This document shows, in pieces, positions 11,736-21,548 of a stretch of DNA of 64,000 nt. Made by a program: the position numbers and the translations under genes. The notes under the pieces were generated by a model. The model was not told the DNA's origin. It ran no database searches and saw only the letters and a list, made by a program, of their open reading frames with translations. Origin of the DNA: Diaporthe sp. PMI_573 (Eukaryota > Ascomycota > Sordariomycetes > Diaporthales > Diaporthaceae). Every line of letters starts with the position of its first letter. The stretch's first letter is position 1. The stretch is from assembly GCA_021399435.1 (NCBI GenBank), contig JAJTUP010000009.1, forward strand, positions 372,001 to 436,000. Direction: 5' to 3'.

Positions 11736-13771
11736 ATGTCGGGGAAGCTGTCAGACAAGGACTCGCCACGGGGCGTGTCTCCCGAAGCCAAGGGCCATGT
11801 CGACCGGGCCGACGTCGACGTCGAGGCTGCCGCGCCCCGGGGTCGCGCCCAGTGGTTTGGCGGGCCCAAGACCACCGTCGGTCCTCGCATCGGGCCCGTG
11901 CTGGACAGCATCACCCTCGCCGCTGAGGACTCTGACGACAGCGCGAGCGCTATCCTGCACAGGCAGAAGGAGGCTGAGCAGGGCGCTGATATCCAGTATC
12001 GAAGCTGTAGTTGGCAGATGGTACGACCATAATCTCAAGTCGCCGATACGCGCATGATTCCAGCATGGCTCTTGCTAGATGCTAATTTTGACCATAGACT
12101 GCCGCTCTGCTCTTCTCCGAGTACATATGTCTGGCCATCATGAGTTTCCCTTGGTCATATAGCATATTGGGACTTTTCCCAGGGTGAGTCGATTCATCGT
12201 GCAGCCACAGAGGCCTTATATTTGCTAACTTGTATCCAGCCTGCTTCTGACCGTGGTGGTGTCTATGCTCGTGCTCTACACGTAAGTCATCCGAGTCCAC
12301 AAATCCACCCCAAACTCTAACAAAAGCTGCAGCTCTCTGATTCTGTGGGAATTCTGTCTTCGTCACCCCGAGGTTCGTGATGTCTGTGATATAGGCCAGA
12401 TGATCTTCTGGAATCAGAAGTGGGCATGGTGGTTCACTGCCGTCATGTTCCTGTTAAACAACACTGTACGTCTCCACTTCCACGCCTGGCCGGCTCTCTC
12501 CAGGCTTGTGTACATGGATGCCTCTTCGACCAAAACTAACCACCACCTAGTTCATCCAAGGTCTGCACGTCCTTGTCGGCGCAAAGTATCTCAACACAAT
12601 GACTGCCGCCGACGACAATGTTGCCTGCCGAACCGTCAGCTACTCGGTCATCATGTTCATCCTCTGCTGGCTATGCTCGCTGCCCCGAACATTCGAGGCC
12701 CTCTCCAAGCTCGGCGCTGCTTCTGCAGCGTTCACGTTCATCTCGGTGCTACTGGCCACCATCTTCGCAGGAGTCGAGAAGCACCCAGCCGGCTACGATC
12801 CCCGGCCCTCCTACACCACAGCTGCTGGGAAAGATGCTGTCGGAGGAGACCCTCTCTGGACGGCCCTGCCGGTTGCTGGGACCACTTTTGTCGCTGGCAT
12901 GAGTGCGTTCCTTAACATTAGCTACACCTTCATCGGCCAGATCACTCTGCCTAGCTTCATTGCAGAGATGAAGGAGCCAAGGTATGTCGAACTCTTAGAA
13001 CTTCATTATTCCGAGGCTGACACCAGGCTGCAGAGATTTCCCCAAGGCACTTTGGGCCTGCACAATCGCCGAGATCGTCGTCTTTGGCCTCGTCGGGTCC
13101 ATTATCTACGTGTACACGGGCAACCAGTACATGACTGCGCCCGCCTTTGGCTCTCTTGAGGATGTCTTCAAGAAAGTCTCCTTCTCCTTTATGATTCCAA
13201 CTCTGATCTTCCTCGGCGTCCTGTACGCGTCCGTCTCGGCTCGATTTGTGTTCTTCCGCATTTTCCAGAACTCCCGCCACAAGAACGAGCACACCATCAT
13301 CGGCTGGGGAACATGGGCCTTGATCCTTCGTGAGTCTACAGCCTTGTCGCTAGATTGAGACAAATCTGATGCTAACCATACATATAGTGGCTACCTGGGT
13401 CGTCGCGTTCATCATCTCCCAGATTATTCCTTTCTTCTCAGACCGTAAGACCGACCCATTCCACCGCGGATGAAACTAATGCTAACAATCAACCGCCAGT
13501 CCTCTCCCTCATGTCTGCCTTGTTCGACAGCTTCTTCGGCTTCATATTCTGGGGCGTCGCCTACTTCCGCATGCGCAAGGTCGACGGCAGCCTGGCGCTC
13601 ATGAAGCAGCGCGGCATCTGGGGCTACGCTGAGGCCGGCCTGAACATTCTCATTATTCTCACAGGCATCCTTTTCCTCGGACCCGGCACGTACGCCAGTG
13701 TCGAGAGCATATTGCTTGACTTCGATCCGTCATCAGGAGGTGTCTTTAGCTGTGCCAGCAACGGGCTGTGA
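11736..13771 (+). CDS. amino-acid transporter of the AAAP (Mtr-like) family
   Basis: Predicted 533-aa plasma-membrane amino-acid permease. Exons: 11736-12020, 12098-12183, 12240-12281, 12333-12465, 12551-12981, 13034-13329, 13388-13444, 13500-13771; seven introns of 51-85 nt with good GT-AG sites. The ~95-residue N-terminal tail is hydrophilic. About eleven hydrophobic segments follow, including ICLAIMSFPWSYSILG, TFIGQITLPSFIAEM and IWGYAEAGLNILIILTG. The C-terminus GGVFSCASNGL matches the end of Neurospora Mtr-type neutral/aromatic amino-acid transporters as I remember them. Length is normal for the family. Substrate range cannot be read from sequence. Confidence 0.88.
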
Positions 13772-14358
13772 GCGGTTTCGGCACCAACAAAAGACGGCCT
13801 GTGTCGGAGGGCCGAGTTCATACCTAGCATGTTTTGGAGGTATATGTAATGGAAATTGGGATGGAATAATCAGATACCCTCTTTGTAATTGTTCTGGATA
13901 TAGTGTTTGTGAGCAGGGCGGCATATGGGATTCAGCTCAGCAGCTTCATCTGTTGAGTGCACAGTTGATATGGTTAAAGATCGATTCAGGAAAACAAGAC
14001 TATGAGCCTACAGCGTTGGTCGGAATAACCAAATAGAGACTCCTCGAGGACGTCTTCACAGAGGTCACAATCAGCGCTTCTCGCGAAGGCTGATCTTGAT
14101 TCTTGCTGGCACAGGACGAAAGCATTTCAATTGTTACGAACATCTCGCGGCTTATCGTGCATGTTGTCTACGACAGCTCTATGCCCAGTCCTTCTCAACA
14201 AATCTCTTCCAAATAACAATTCCTGCAGCTGTGAATGACAGTGCAGCTTTTGTGTGTACGGAAACCCTTGTATCCCTCTAATGCCTACCATAACGCCATT
14301 CCAGGTCTGAGCTCTACCCTTTTAATCAACATATGCCCACACACTTGCCCATACTTGA
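13772..14358. other. 3' intergenic region between convergent genes
   Basis: Convergent downstream sequences of the transporter (plus) and the lipid-droplet hydrolase (minus). No ORF with recognisable character; presumably 3' UTRs and polyadenylation sites. Confidence 0.5.
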
Positions 14359-15508
14359 TCACAAGTGCTCAGCGATCTCGTCAAACCACACGCCAACCTT
14401 CTCAGCAACTGTCTCGCTATCCCTTGTTTCTTATCTCCGAGTTAGCACATCGGCCACACATTATTCGGATGCCTTCACACAACAGACCCTGTGGAAGGCT
14501 ACCAAAGGAACAAAGAGAAAAGTACTCACTGATACAAAAGTCATGAGGCAAGTTCCCCTCGTCAATCTCAATCCTTGTGCGGCCCTGCTTGTGCTTCGGC
14601 GCACCCTCCCGCGAGGCATGCTCCTCCCTCCTGTCGATGAACTCGTCCCGGTACTTGTTAGCAACCCAATGGTCCTTCTTCCCAAAGAAGATATAGAACT
14701 TGGGCACATCAGTCCCATGCGCAATAGCCTCGTCGCTAATCTCCCAGAGCTCCTCGGCCCACGCCTCCTCGGAGATGACAGTCATCTCGTCCATCCCCAG
14801 GTACAGCGCCTGGTGGACACCATCCCGGCTGCTAAGGAACCGCATCGTGGTCGCAGCAGCGTGAGGGTCCATGCCCAGCACGCGCGACGTGACGAAGCGC
14901 AGCAGCGCCTGCGGCAGCAGCGACGTGACCCTGTTCGCGACGAGCGGCGCGTAGCGCCCCACCAGCGGGGTGCGCCGCATCAGGTCCAGCTGCACGCCCT
15001 TGGGCGACTTGGCGAGGTGCGCGACGGTCGCGAAGAGCAGGACCCCGGAGCGCAGGTTCAGGCCCGGGGTCGCGGAGGGGTCGTGCATGTGCCGGTGGAA
15101 GAGCTCCAGGGCCAGGTACGTCCCCAGCGAGTGGCCCATGAGCACGACGTCGTCGAAGGGCTGGCCCGCGCGGGGCCTACCGGCGGGGATGGCGTTCGCG
15201 GCGGCGAGGTGCTTCGCGCAGGTCTGGAGCTGATGCTCTACGTTGTGGGGCGGGTTGTCGCCCGTGTTGAAGGGCTGGTCGTGGTCTGTGTCGTCGAAGC
15301 CTGCTAGGTTGCGGCCGTGGATGTGGAAGGATACCTTGTGGTTCCGCTTGGTCTCTATGGCGTCCAGGTGGGTGCGCAGGTACCGCAGGAAGGGCTCGTA
15401 GTAGTCGATGAGTCCCGGATTGCCTGTGAGAAAGTAGATGAGGCACTCACGGGTGCTGGCCCCGTCCTGCGCCGCGTGGGGGGACGGGAATGAGAGCTCG
15501 ATGGCCAT
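14359..15508 (-). CDS. lipid droplet-associated hydrolase (LDAH family)
   Basis: Predicted 342-aa alpha/beta hydrolase of the LDAH/C2orf43 family (Pfam LIDHydrolase). Exons (minus): 15508-14530 and 14408-14359; the 121-nt intron is needed to reach the expected C-terminus, VGVWFDEIAEHL. Motifs: YFLTGNPGLIDYYEPFL near the N-terminus, nucleophile elbow GHSLGTYLALEL, and FGKKDHWV carrying the likely catalytic acid region. Reading through the intron gives a longer frame with an unrelated tail, which I reject. The family associates with lipid droplets and acts on sterol or acyl esters. It is transcribed divergently from the next gene across 476 bp. Confidence 0.88.
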
Positions 15509-15984
15509 CTTGAGGATTGGCCGCCCCCGAGGTCTATGGGGTCAGTGAACAAATCCGTCGATGGTGAATTGACAGTTCTGATGTCTTGAGGGAGTGGGAG
15601 ACAATCTCAAAGGTGAGCTTGAGGTGAGCATAAGGGTGACGGACAGATATCACTAGTCGGAGTTGAGATCGCTGCCGCATCGCATCCTGGGGCGACGCGA
15701 ACTCAACAAGGGTTCAACCCTGGGGATGGCCTGGCTTCTCAATTTGTTCACTTACACTCTACCTACCTGGTGGGTCCAAAACTCCCAGCAGACAAGACTC
15801 TCAGGCATTGACCGTTTGGTCTTCCAGGTCAGCTGCGAAAATAAACTTGGAAGTGTTTGTTTGACTTAACCTAAATTGAAGCTGCGCAACCTTCCCTCGC
15901 ATGAACACATGAATCCCAACACAGGCTTCACAGTCTCCGCCCTCAACAATCACATGTATCGCACAATTGCTCCAGTTTCTCAAG
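15509..15984. promoter_or_regulatory. bidirectional promoter region
   Basis: 476 bp separate the ATG of the lipid-droplet hydrolase (minus) from the ATG of the 846-aa protein (plus). No specific binding site is claimed. Confidence 0.45.
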
Positions 15985-18525
15985 ATGGTGTCAAGCCCAG
16001 GTGATCAGCCCGACCCCTTCGTTCGTGGCGGTATCACCCTCGAAACCCTCGCGAAAGCGATGGGTGGTCCGGAACCTCAGCAGCCAGCTGAGATCCAGCG
16101 CGAGGCCCAGAGACTGTCGCGCAGTTTGTTTGCCAGCCATAGGGAACTGCGTGCCATCCTCGAGAGACATGAGGCGACTATCCAGAAGCGATGGATCAAG
16201 AAGACCAAGACTCAACGCCTGGCCATCCTCCGCGCATCTTGGGCCAACATGGCAACGATGCACCGCCCAGATCTCAATACATTCATAAAGGAGGTGCGTC
16301 AGAACCCCAGTCACAGCATCAATTCGACCAGTCAAGAGTACCGAGATTCTTTCGCCAATTCGCTCAGTCAGTATCGAGACTCTTTCATCTGGCCGTACAT
16401 CAACCAGGAAGATCTCTCCAAGCCCAAAACCTTGCCGTTGCTCCTGAACGCCCGCGGCCGCCACGACCCATGCGACTTTGCCGCGGCCGATGGCGAGGCA
16501 ATGGGCCTAGGCATAGTGCTACGTGTTATCAGGTTCGACTGCGCCGTTCAACATGTCATGGTCCTCAATGGTGCCTATGGCCCGGACGAGTACGGCAAGC
16601 TCTTCGCATTCCACGACCATCCCGACGCCAAAGGCTGGTTAATGGACCGAAAGCAATTTGTTCCAAGAAAGGGTCTCACCATTCTTGAGGCACAGGAGCG
16701 GCTCCTTGGCTTCTTGGTCAGCTGCTGCAAGCAGATCCTGCACGAAATTCCAGAACAGGTCTTGATCAGCGACGCGTTCCCAATCAAGCCACCACCACAG
16801 CTCAAGACTGAGGCTGACACCGGCGGATTTCATTCCCTAGCCATCATGGCGGCTGAGGCTCCATATCGCGTCCCAGAGCATCTCGACTTTGAACGCATCG
16901 AGTCCATCCTTGCTGCTCAGGCATCGGCCTCAGAAGATCACATGTGGTCACTGCGTGAAGATCCTGGCTATTTCGCCGACACGCAAAGGGAACTTAAGGA
17001 ACACCGGCCAGAGATGATCAAGGACACAAACGGGAGGCCTCACCCGGTCCTCGATAAGTCCCGGAACCATAAGCCCCGGGGCTATGTTCTCTGCAATTTG
17101 CTAGCAGAGGCATTCATACCACTCGAGATCTTCTCAAATCTTCAGCGACAGGCCCAAGATTTACGAGCCTTGCAGCAGAGATATGCCTCCATCATATCAC
17201 CTTTAGGGACCTTACCAAAGGAGTACCTTCAAGCCATACTTAAGTTCCGGCACTACCTGAGGCAAGTAGTCAAGGAGTTTGGTGCTCAACTCATGTGTCG
17301 CAGTACAGCGTCACCACCTCTCCGCAGGCTTTTTGTCCGCGATCCTCCGGTGCACGCCTCGTCGTCGGGCGTTTTCGTCGTGAAAAATTCAGACATTAAG
17401 ATGAACAGCATTGAGAAGAAGCTCATTTTGTTTCTCAGTACAATGTGGGAGAAGGATGAAGATTTGTTGTTTATCAGTCTGCCAGTAGTCGTTGATGAAC
17501 TGCAGCGTCTCCTCGACTCTGAGCCGAAGGCCAAAGAACTGCTGTCCCCATACATTGCCAGCATCCTGGGCAAGATTTCCATTATATCACAATGCCTCAC
17601 GCAACTTGAGCTCTATCAGCCATGGGCTAGTGGTTTCGAACTTGCGACGACAAAGTACAAATATGATATTGAGGAGGATTTCGCAAAGAGGATGTCAACC
17701 CGTTGTGACATATTCGAAGCCATCCAGGAGAAGAACTTAGGCCGAGCTGTGATACTAGGCGATTTGTCTGGGGGTAGATTCGCCTATCCTATCGACAAGC
17801 GCCGGACGAGAGAAAACACAGAGACTTTACGACAGTCCGAGGAGAACTTGGATACCTTCTGGGCCAAAATCGATGAATTGGTGCATTCAAAGGCCGGCGA
17901 CTTGACAGGAACCGCTGTACAACGACTGCTTTCACAGTCACGCATCATTCAACGTACTCCTGAATGGGTGGAGCCCATCAAGAGGCCCAAAAAGGCCGAG
18001 ATTGTATCAACTACTGATCAGGACGTCGAGGCGTTGTACAAGCCACTGTCCACGTTGTACTTTGGTCTCACTCCCAGCAAACCGGACGTCCCAGACGGGA
18101 CCTTGGCGAAGACCAAAACGAAGACCCGGGGTACCACAAAGGGGGCCCCCACCGCCGCCACCCTCTCACAAGATCCTCTAGAGCATCCGAAACCATACGG
18201 CCCGCAGCCAACCATCCCAGTCAACGCACGAGCCCTCAAGGTCTTTCGCACATTGTTCTTCAACCCTTCTCCGACGGCCACCCCGGGCGAGGTCCCCTGG
18301 AGCGACTTCCTATATGCCCTGACGTCGACGGGCTTCGAGGCCGAGAAGCTCTACGGCTCCGTGTGGCAGTTCCGACCCACGCTGCTGGATGTCGACCGAA
18401 GTACCCAGTTTCACGAGCCGCACCCGCACGGTAAGATACCTTTCCACGTTGCTCGCCGGCATGGGAGGAGGTTGAACAGGGCTTACGGCTGGTTTGGGGG
18501 AATGTTCACGTTGAAGGAGAAGTGA
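15985..18525 (+). CDS. large fungal protein of unknown function
   Basis: Intronless 846-aa reading frame starting at the first ATG (15985); the upstream in-frame TTG is not a credible start. No signal peptide or membrane segment is visible. The N-terminal third is basic and helical (around QKRWIKKTKTQRLAILR), the middle contains long charged helices, and the C-terminus has a conserved-looking block with FHEPHPHGKIPFHVARR followed by LNRAYGWFGGMF. I do not recognise the family with confidence; similar proteins are usually listed only as hypothetical in filamentous ascomycetes. Coding status is strong because of length and codon usage. Function unknown. Confidence 0.85.
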   Translation: MVSSPGDQPDPFVRGGITLETLAKAMGGPEPQQPAEIQREAQRLSRSLFASHRELRAILERHEATIQKRWIKKTKTQRLAILRASWANMATMHRPDLNTFIKEVRQNPSHSINSTSQEYRDSFANSLSQYRDSFIWPYINQEDLSKPKTLPLLLNARGRHDPCDFAAADGEAMGLGIVLRVIRFDCAVQHVMVLNGAYGPDEYGKLFAFHDHPDAKGWLMDRKQFVPRKGLTILEAQERLLGFLVSCCKQILHEIPEQVLISDAFPIKPPPQLKTEADTGGFHSLAIMAAEAPYRVPEHLDFERIESILAAQASASEDHMWSLREDPGYFADTQRELKEHRPEMIKDTNGRPHPVLDKSRNHKPRGYVLCNLLAEAFIPLEIFSNLQRQAQDLRALQQRYASIISPLGTLPKEYLQAILKFRHYLRQVVKEFGAQLMCRSTASPPLRRLFVRDPPVHASSSGVFVVKNSDIKMNSIEKKLILFLSTMWEKDEDLLFISLPVVVDELQRLLDSEPKAKELLSPYIASILGKISIISQCLTQLELYQPWASGFELATTKYKYDIEEDFAKRMSTRCDIFEAIQEKNLGRAVILGDLSGGRFAYPIDKRRTRENTETLRQSEENLDTFWAKIDELVHSKAGDLTGTAVQRLLSQSRIIQRTPEWVEPIKRPKKAEIVSTTDQDVEALYKPLSTLYFGLTPSKPDVPDGTLAKTKTKTRGTTKGAPTAATLSQDPLEHPKPYGPQPTIPVNARALKVFRTLFFNPSPTATPGEVPWSDFLYALTSTGFEAEKLYGSVWQFRPTLLDVDRSTQFHEPHPHGKIPFHVARRHGRRLNRAYGWFGGMFTLKEK

Positions 18526-18773
18526 CTGAGTGATCGGGGCGCGGGTGGGCATGGCGGCTGAAGAATATGAGCGGTGGGCAATGAGTGGGCTATCTTCAAG
18601 TCGATCACTGAAAGATTGGCCAGTTTGTTCTGGATAGGTCCTTTGAGGATAGCGCCATTGTTGGTCTAATTTCGTTCTGCAATCAAATAATCTGTATCAT
18701 AAATCCTCCTGTGGTATGTGACTGACTGTGTACTCTCCCCCCTGTCCCATGCATCCCTCCTAATAAAGATCTC

Positions 18774-20121
18774 CTACATCACGTTGCAAGTAGCAGCAGC
18801 TCCTCCAACAGCCCCAGCAAACCCAGCCCCCGCCGCCACCGACTTGCCCAGAGAGGAACTCAGACTTTCCTTAAACGCCTTTCTGAAAGTCCACTTGGTA
18901 GGATTGTCGTTGGCCTCGTACGCCGGGGGAGATATCTGCTTCTCGAACCGAGCTCTGGTCTCGTCCAGCTCCTTCTGTAGGTGATCACGCTCCGACTCCT
19001 TCTGCTCCACGATCTTCTCCATGCTGGTTTTCAACTGCTCGCTCTCCTTCATCGCCATGTCCAGCTGCTCCTGGAACCTGTCCTGTTGCTCTGCAGCCTC
19101 TTGCACTGCCCGCTTGTTGCCCTCCTCTTTGGCCTCTTTCAGCTCCTCCTCGGCTTCCTCGAGGCGCTTTTTGAATAACCTCCTCTAGTCCAGAAGCTCA
19201 CGGTTCAGCTCCTGACCAGCTAGAGTCTCATCTAGCTGCTTGCCATCTTCCATCATCTCCCGTTGGACCTGGAGGATTGTTTGTCTGTTTTGGTTCAGGA
19301 TGTACTGGACGATGCTCAGAGCAGAGTCAACGTTGTCATTGTGCCGTAAGACTGGGCTATCATGGAAAGCCATCTCACCCCAGAATTCAGGATTCACCCT
19401 GAGGTTTTCCTGGCGTTCCTCAAACTCCCTCCTTGTACTCTCATTCGTGCTCGCTTTCCACATTGTGGTCGCTAACACTACCGATTGCAGGTTCGAATCG
19501 CCGCAGAGCTGTCTGAAGATCTTCATGTTCTTACGGGACGCCCCGGTCATTCGTTCTAGTACTCTTGTTAAAATTCCGTTGTGAAAAAAGGTGATAGTAT
19601 TTGTGAAGTTATTTGGAAAACAATCCGTGGTTGTGACTCGGTCAAATAGTACATACTTTCGTGGATTGGGTGCAGATACACTCTGCCGCTGAGCCTGATC
19701 TGGTGTTCGTTCGATTTGTTCAGCCAGAACACGAGATCCTTTAAGACATCGGAATCCGTCCGGTAGGTATCGTTGAAACCCAGCGTGTCGATGGGGTGGA
19801 TCGTTCGGTCATCGCGCTTGAAACTGAAGACCTCGATTTCGGCAGTGCCTGTTCGTGTCAGTTCGAGGCTTGCATGAAGCCAAAGGAAAACGGCTTACAA
19901 GACTCGAGACCATAACCGATCTTTGGACCGTCGCCGCAGAGCCGAGATATGAAAGTGCTCTTCCCGGAGCCAGTTAACCCCATGACAGCGATGTACGCAT
20001 CACGAGGGCTGGGTTACAGTGTGAGCATCCGTTCAGTGCTTCATATGAATTATTACGACTCATTCGTATGGTACCCCCAGAGAAAGTTTGGTCATTGCCC
20101 CGCTAGGGATTACCTGGGCAT
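18774..20121 (-). CDS. P-loop GTPase-like protein with in-frame TAG before its coiled-coil tail
   Basis: Fungal AIG1/dynamin-like small G-domain protein. Exons (minus): 20121-20114 (8 nt), 20008-19899, 19848-19657, then 19561 onward. Motifs: P-loop MGLTGSGKST, G3 DTLGFNDT, and CGDSNLQSVVLATTMW, which ends the G domain. In this frame a TAG lies at 19187-19185 (after NRELLD), giving 228 aa. The same frame then continues open for 136 codons to 18774, encoding a charged coiled coil (LFKKRLEEAEEELKEAK) and a Gly/Ala-rich tail. Either the gene is broken by one nonsense change or a 66-nt intron with a GTGAGC donor just before the stop removes it in frame. Neighbouring genes are HET and AAA+ proteins. 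Confidence 0.65.
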
Positions 20122-20557
20122 TATATCGCGTCCGTGATGCCGTTGGGTTCAATTTAAGCGAGATTTTGAATGGATGAAGAGCGTGAGATGTTTTGAGGGA
20201 TCAACTAGATACTAGCAGATTCTGTAGAGCGGAATCAAAACATTTCGAATTCAAGAGGGGCAATCAAGCTCTTATAAAATGGTTCCAACTACAACAGTCA
20301 ACCGAATCATCAGAAGGCCTTGAGAGCACTTGAGCCTCCCCTCCATCTACCAGGGGGAGGGGGGGTCTCTGAGTAGATCACACAATCTATCACCCAAGTT
20401 AAGAATATCAAAATTTAGTAACTACAGCAAAATGCTAACAAAAGGCTATCAAAATCCTGTTACAACTAAAATATGTCGAGGGGGTGATATTATGTCAGTA
20501 GGGCTTCGGCCACACTGTGTTTTTTGTCAACTATTTATTAGTCTGTCTGCTGTCTGC
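20122..20557. other. intergenic region
   Basis: AT-richer sequence between the GTPase start and the decayed frame at 20558. It includes a G-run (ggggggag) near 20350. No gene is seen. Confidence 0.5.
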
Positions 20558-21100
20558 TCAACCTTCCGACTGCTCTTCAGCCCTGAGCTTATGCACAAAG
20601 TCGACAACGGCTTTGTACATCTGCTCGTGCTTCTCCGGTGGGACCTTAAATTCTGCCTGTTTCCTCTCACCCTTTAATATCTTTCTAATCTTTTTAGAAA
20701 GATCTAGGTATCTAACAACAAAGTAATATATCCAGAGTAGTAGAAACTCTGTAATATTACTGTGTTTATCTATTTTGTTGTAAATGCTATTTTTGCTGCT
20801 TTCTGATAGTTTTGTAATATTATTGCGGAAGTTTTGTGGGTAGGCTTAAGTAAATCTTTTCTTTATTTTAACTTCTATTAAAGTTAGCTGTATGCTTAGA
20901 TGTGGGCTATAATGGAAAGAGGTATTAACTGGGACTGTAGCTGTGGGGTTAATTTTATATAGGGACCGTGTTGAGACTATTTTTGTCTTTGCCGTATAAA
21001 TGATTGCCCTACTTTTTAGTCTATGGCGCCGCCGGAAGTAGTCTCGGTAGCCTCGTCTATACGGCTGTTACAAGGCTATTAATGTTTTCTAGGCTACATG
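20558..21100 (-). pseudogene. RIP-like decayed coding relic, family not recognised
   Basis: On the minus strand a single frame ends with TGA at 20560-20558, is open to 20845, and continues in the same phase upstream interrupted only by TAA or TAG codons (20848-20846, and further ones near 21070-21100), each of which would be CAA or CAG before C-to-T change. The 3' portion reads as protein (FKVPPEKHEQMYKAVVDF, then VHKLRAEEQSEG). The upstream portion is AT-biased and K/N/I-rich. This fits a gene or repeat inactivated by repeat-induced point mutation. I cannot name the family. Confidence 0.5.
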
Positions 21101-21548
21101 CTACAGACAATTGTATTCTAAACCTACTGTTATTGGCATTGTTTTTTTTTTAAAAAAAAAAACGCTGGGTGTTTAAGCGTTTACCACTGTATGAAGGGAC
21201 CGCCTACATACTGCTTAAGAAGCATATGTACACGGATTAAAAACGAAACCACTTAGAGATGAGTAAAAAAAAGAAAGAAAGAAAGAGAAGTAGTAAGGGC
21301 GGTGAGACGGATTCTATTACTGCTAGCAAATAGGCCGCTCGGCCAAAAGACCAGAATTTTAAGTCAAAGCTTAGGCATTTCTAGCAGTACATAAGACCCG
21401 TAACCGTTACAGGCGGGGGTTAAACTCGCCTTTTTTTAGCCCCCATGTCAGAATTAACATATATCACCACTAATTGTGTTATACAATCCACACAAAATAA
21501 TTATATGTCAGAACTATAATTGTATTTCAATATACTATTGCTATTATT
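21101..21548. other. AT-rich degraded sequence with simple repeats
   Basis: Contains a T9/A10 hairpin-like run near 21145-21162 and a GAAA microsatellite around 21270-21288. No gene is seen. Composition contrasts sharply with the GC-richer genes on either side. Confidence 0.6.

Noticed and set aside
14333..15307. 324-codon plus-strand frame opposite the LDAH hydrolase
   Set aside because: Antisense shadow; arginine/valine-rich composition with no motif, while the minus strand shows clear hydrolase motifs.
20558..21548. Named transposon (LINE, Tc1, Helitron) in the AT-rich patch
   Set aside because: No terminal repeats, target duplications, transposase or reverse-transcriptase motif could be recognised, so only a generic decayed relic is reported.
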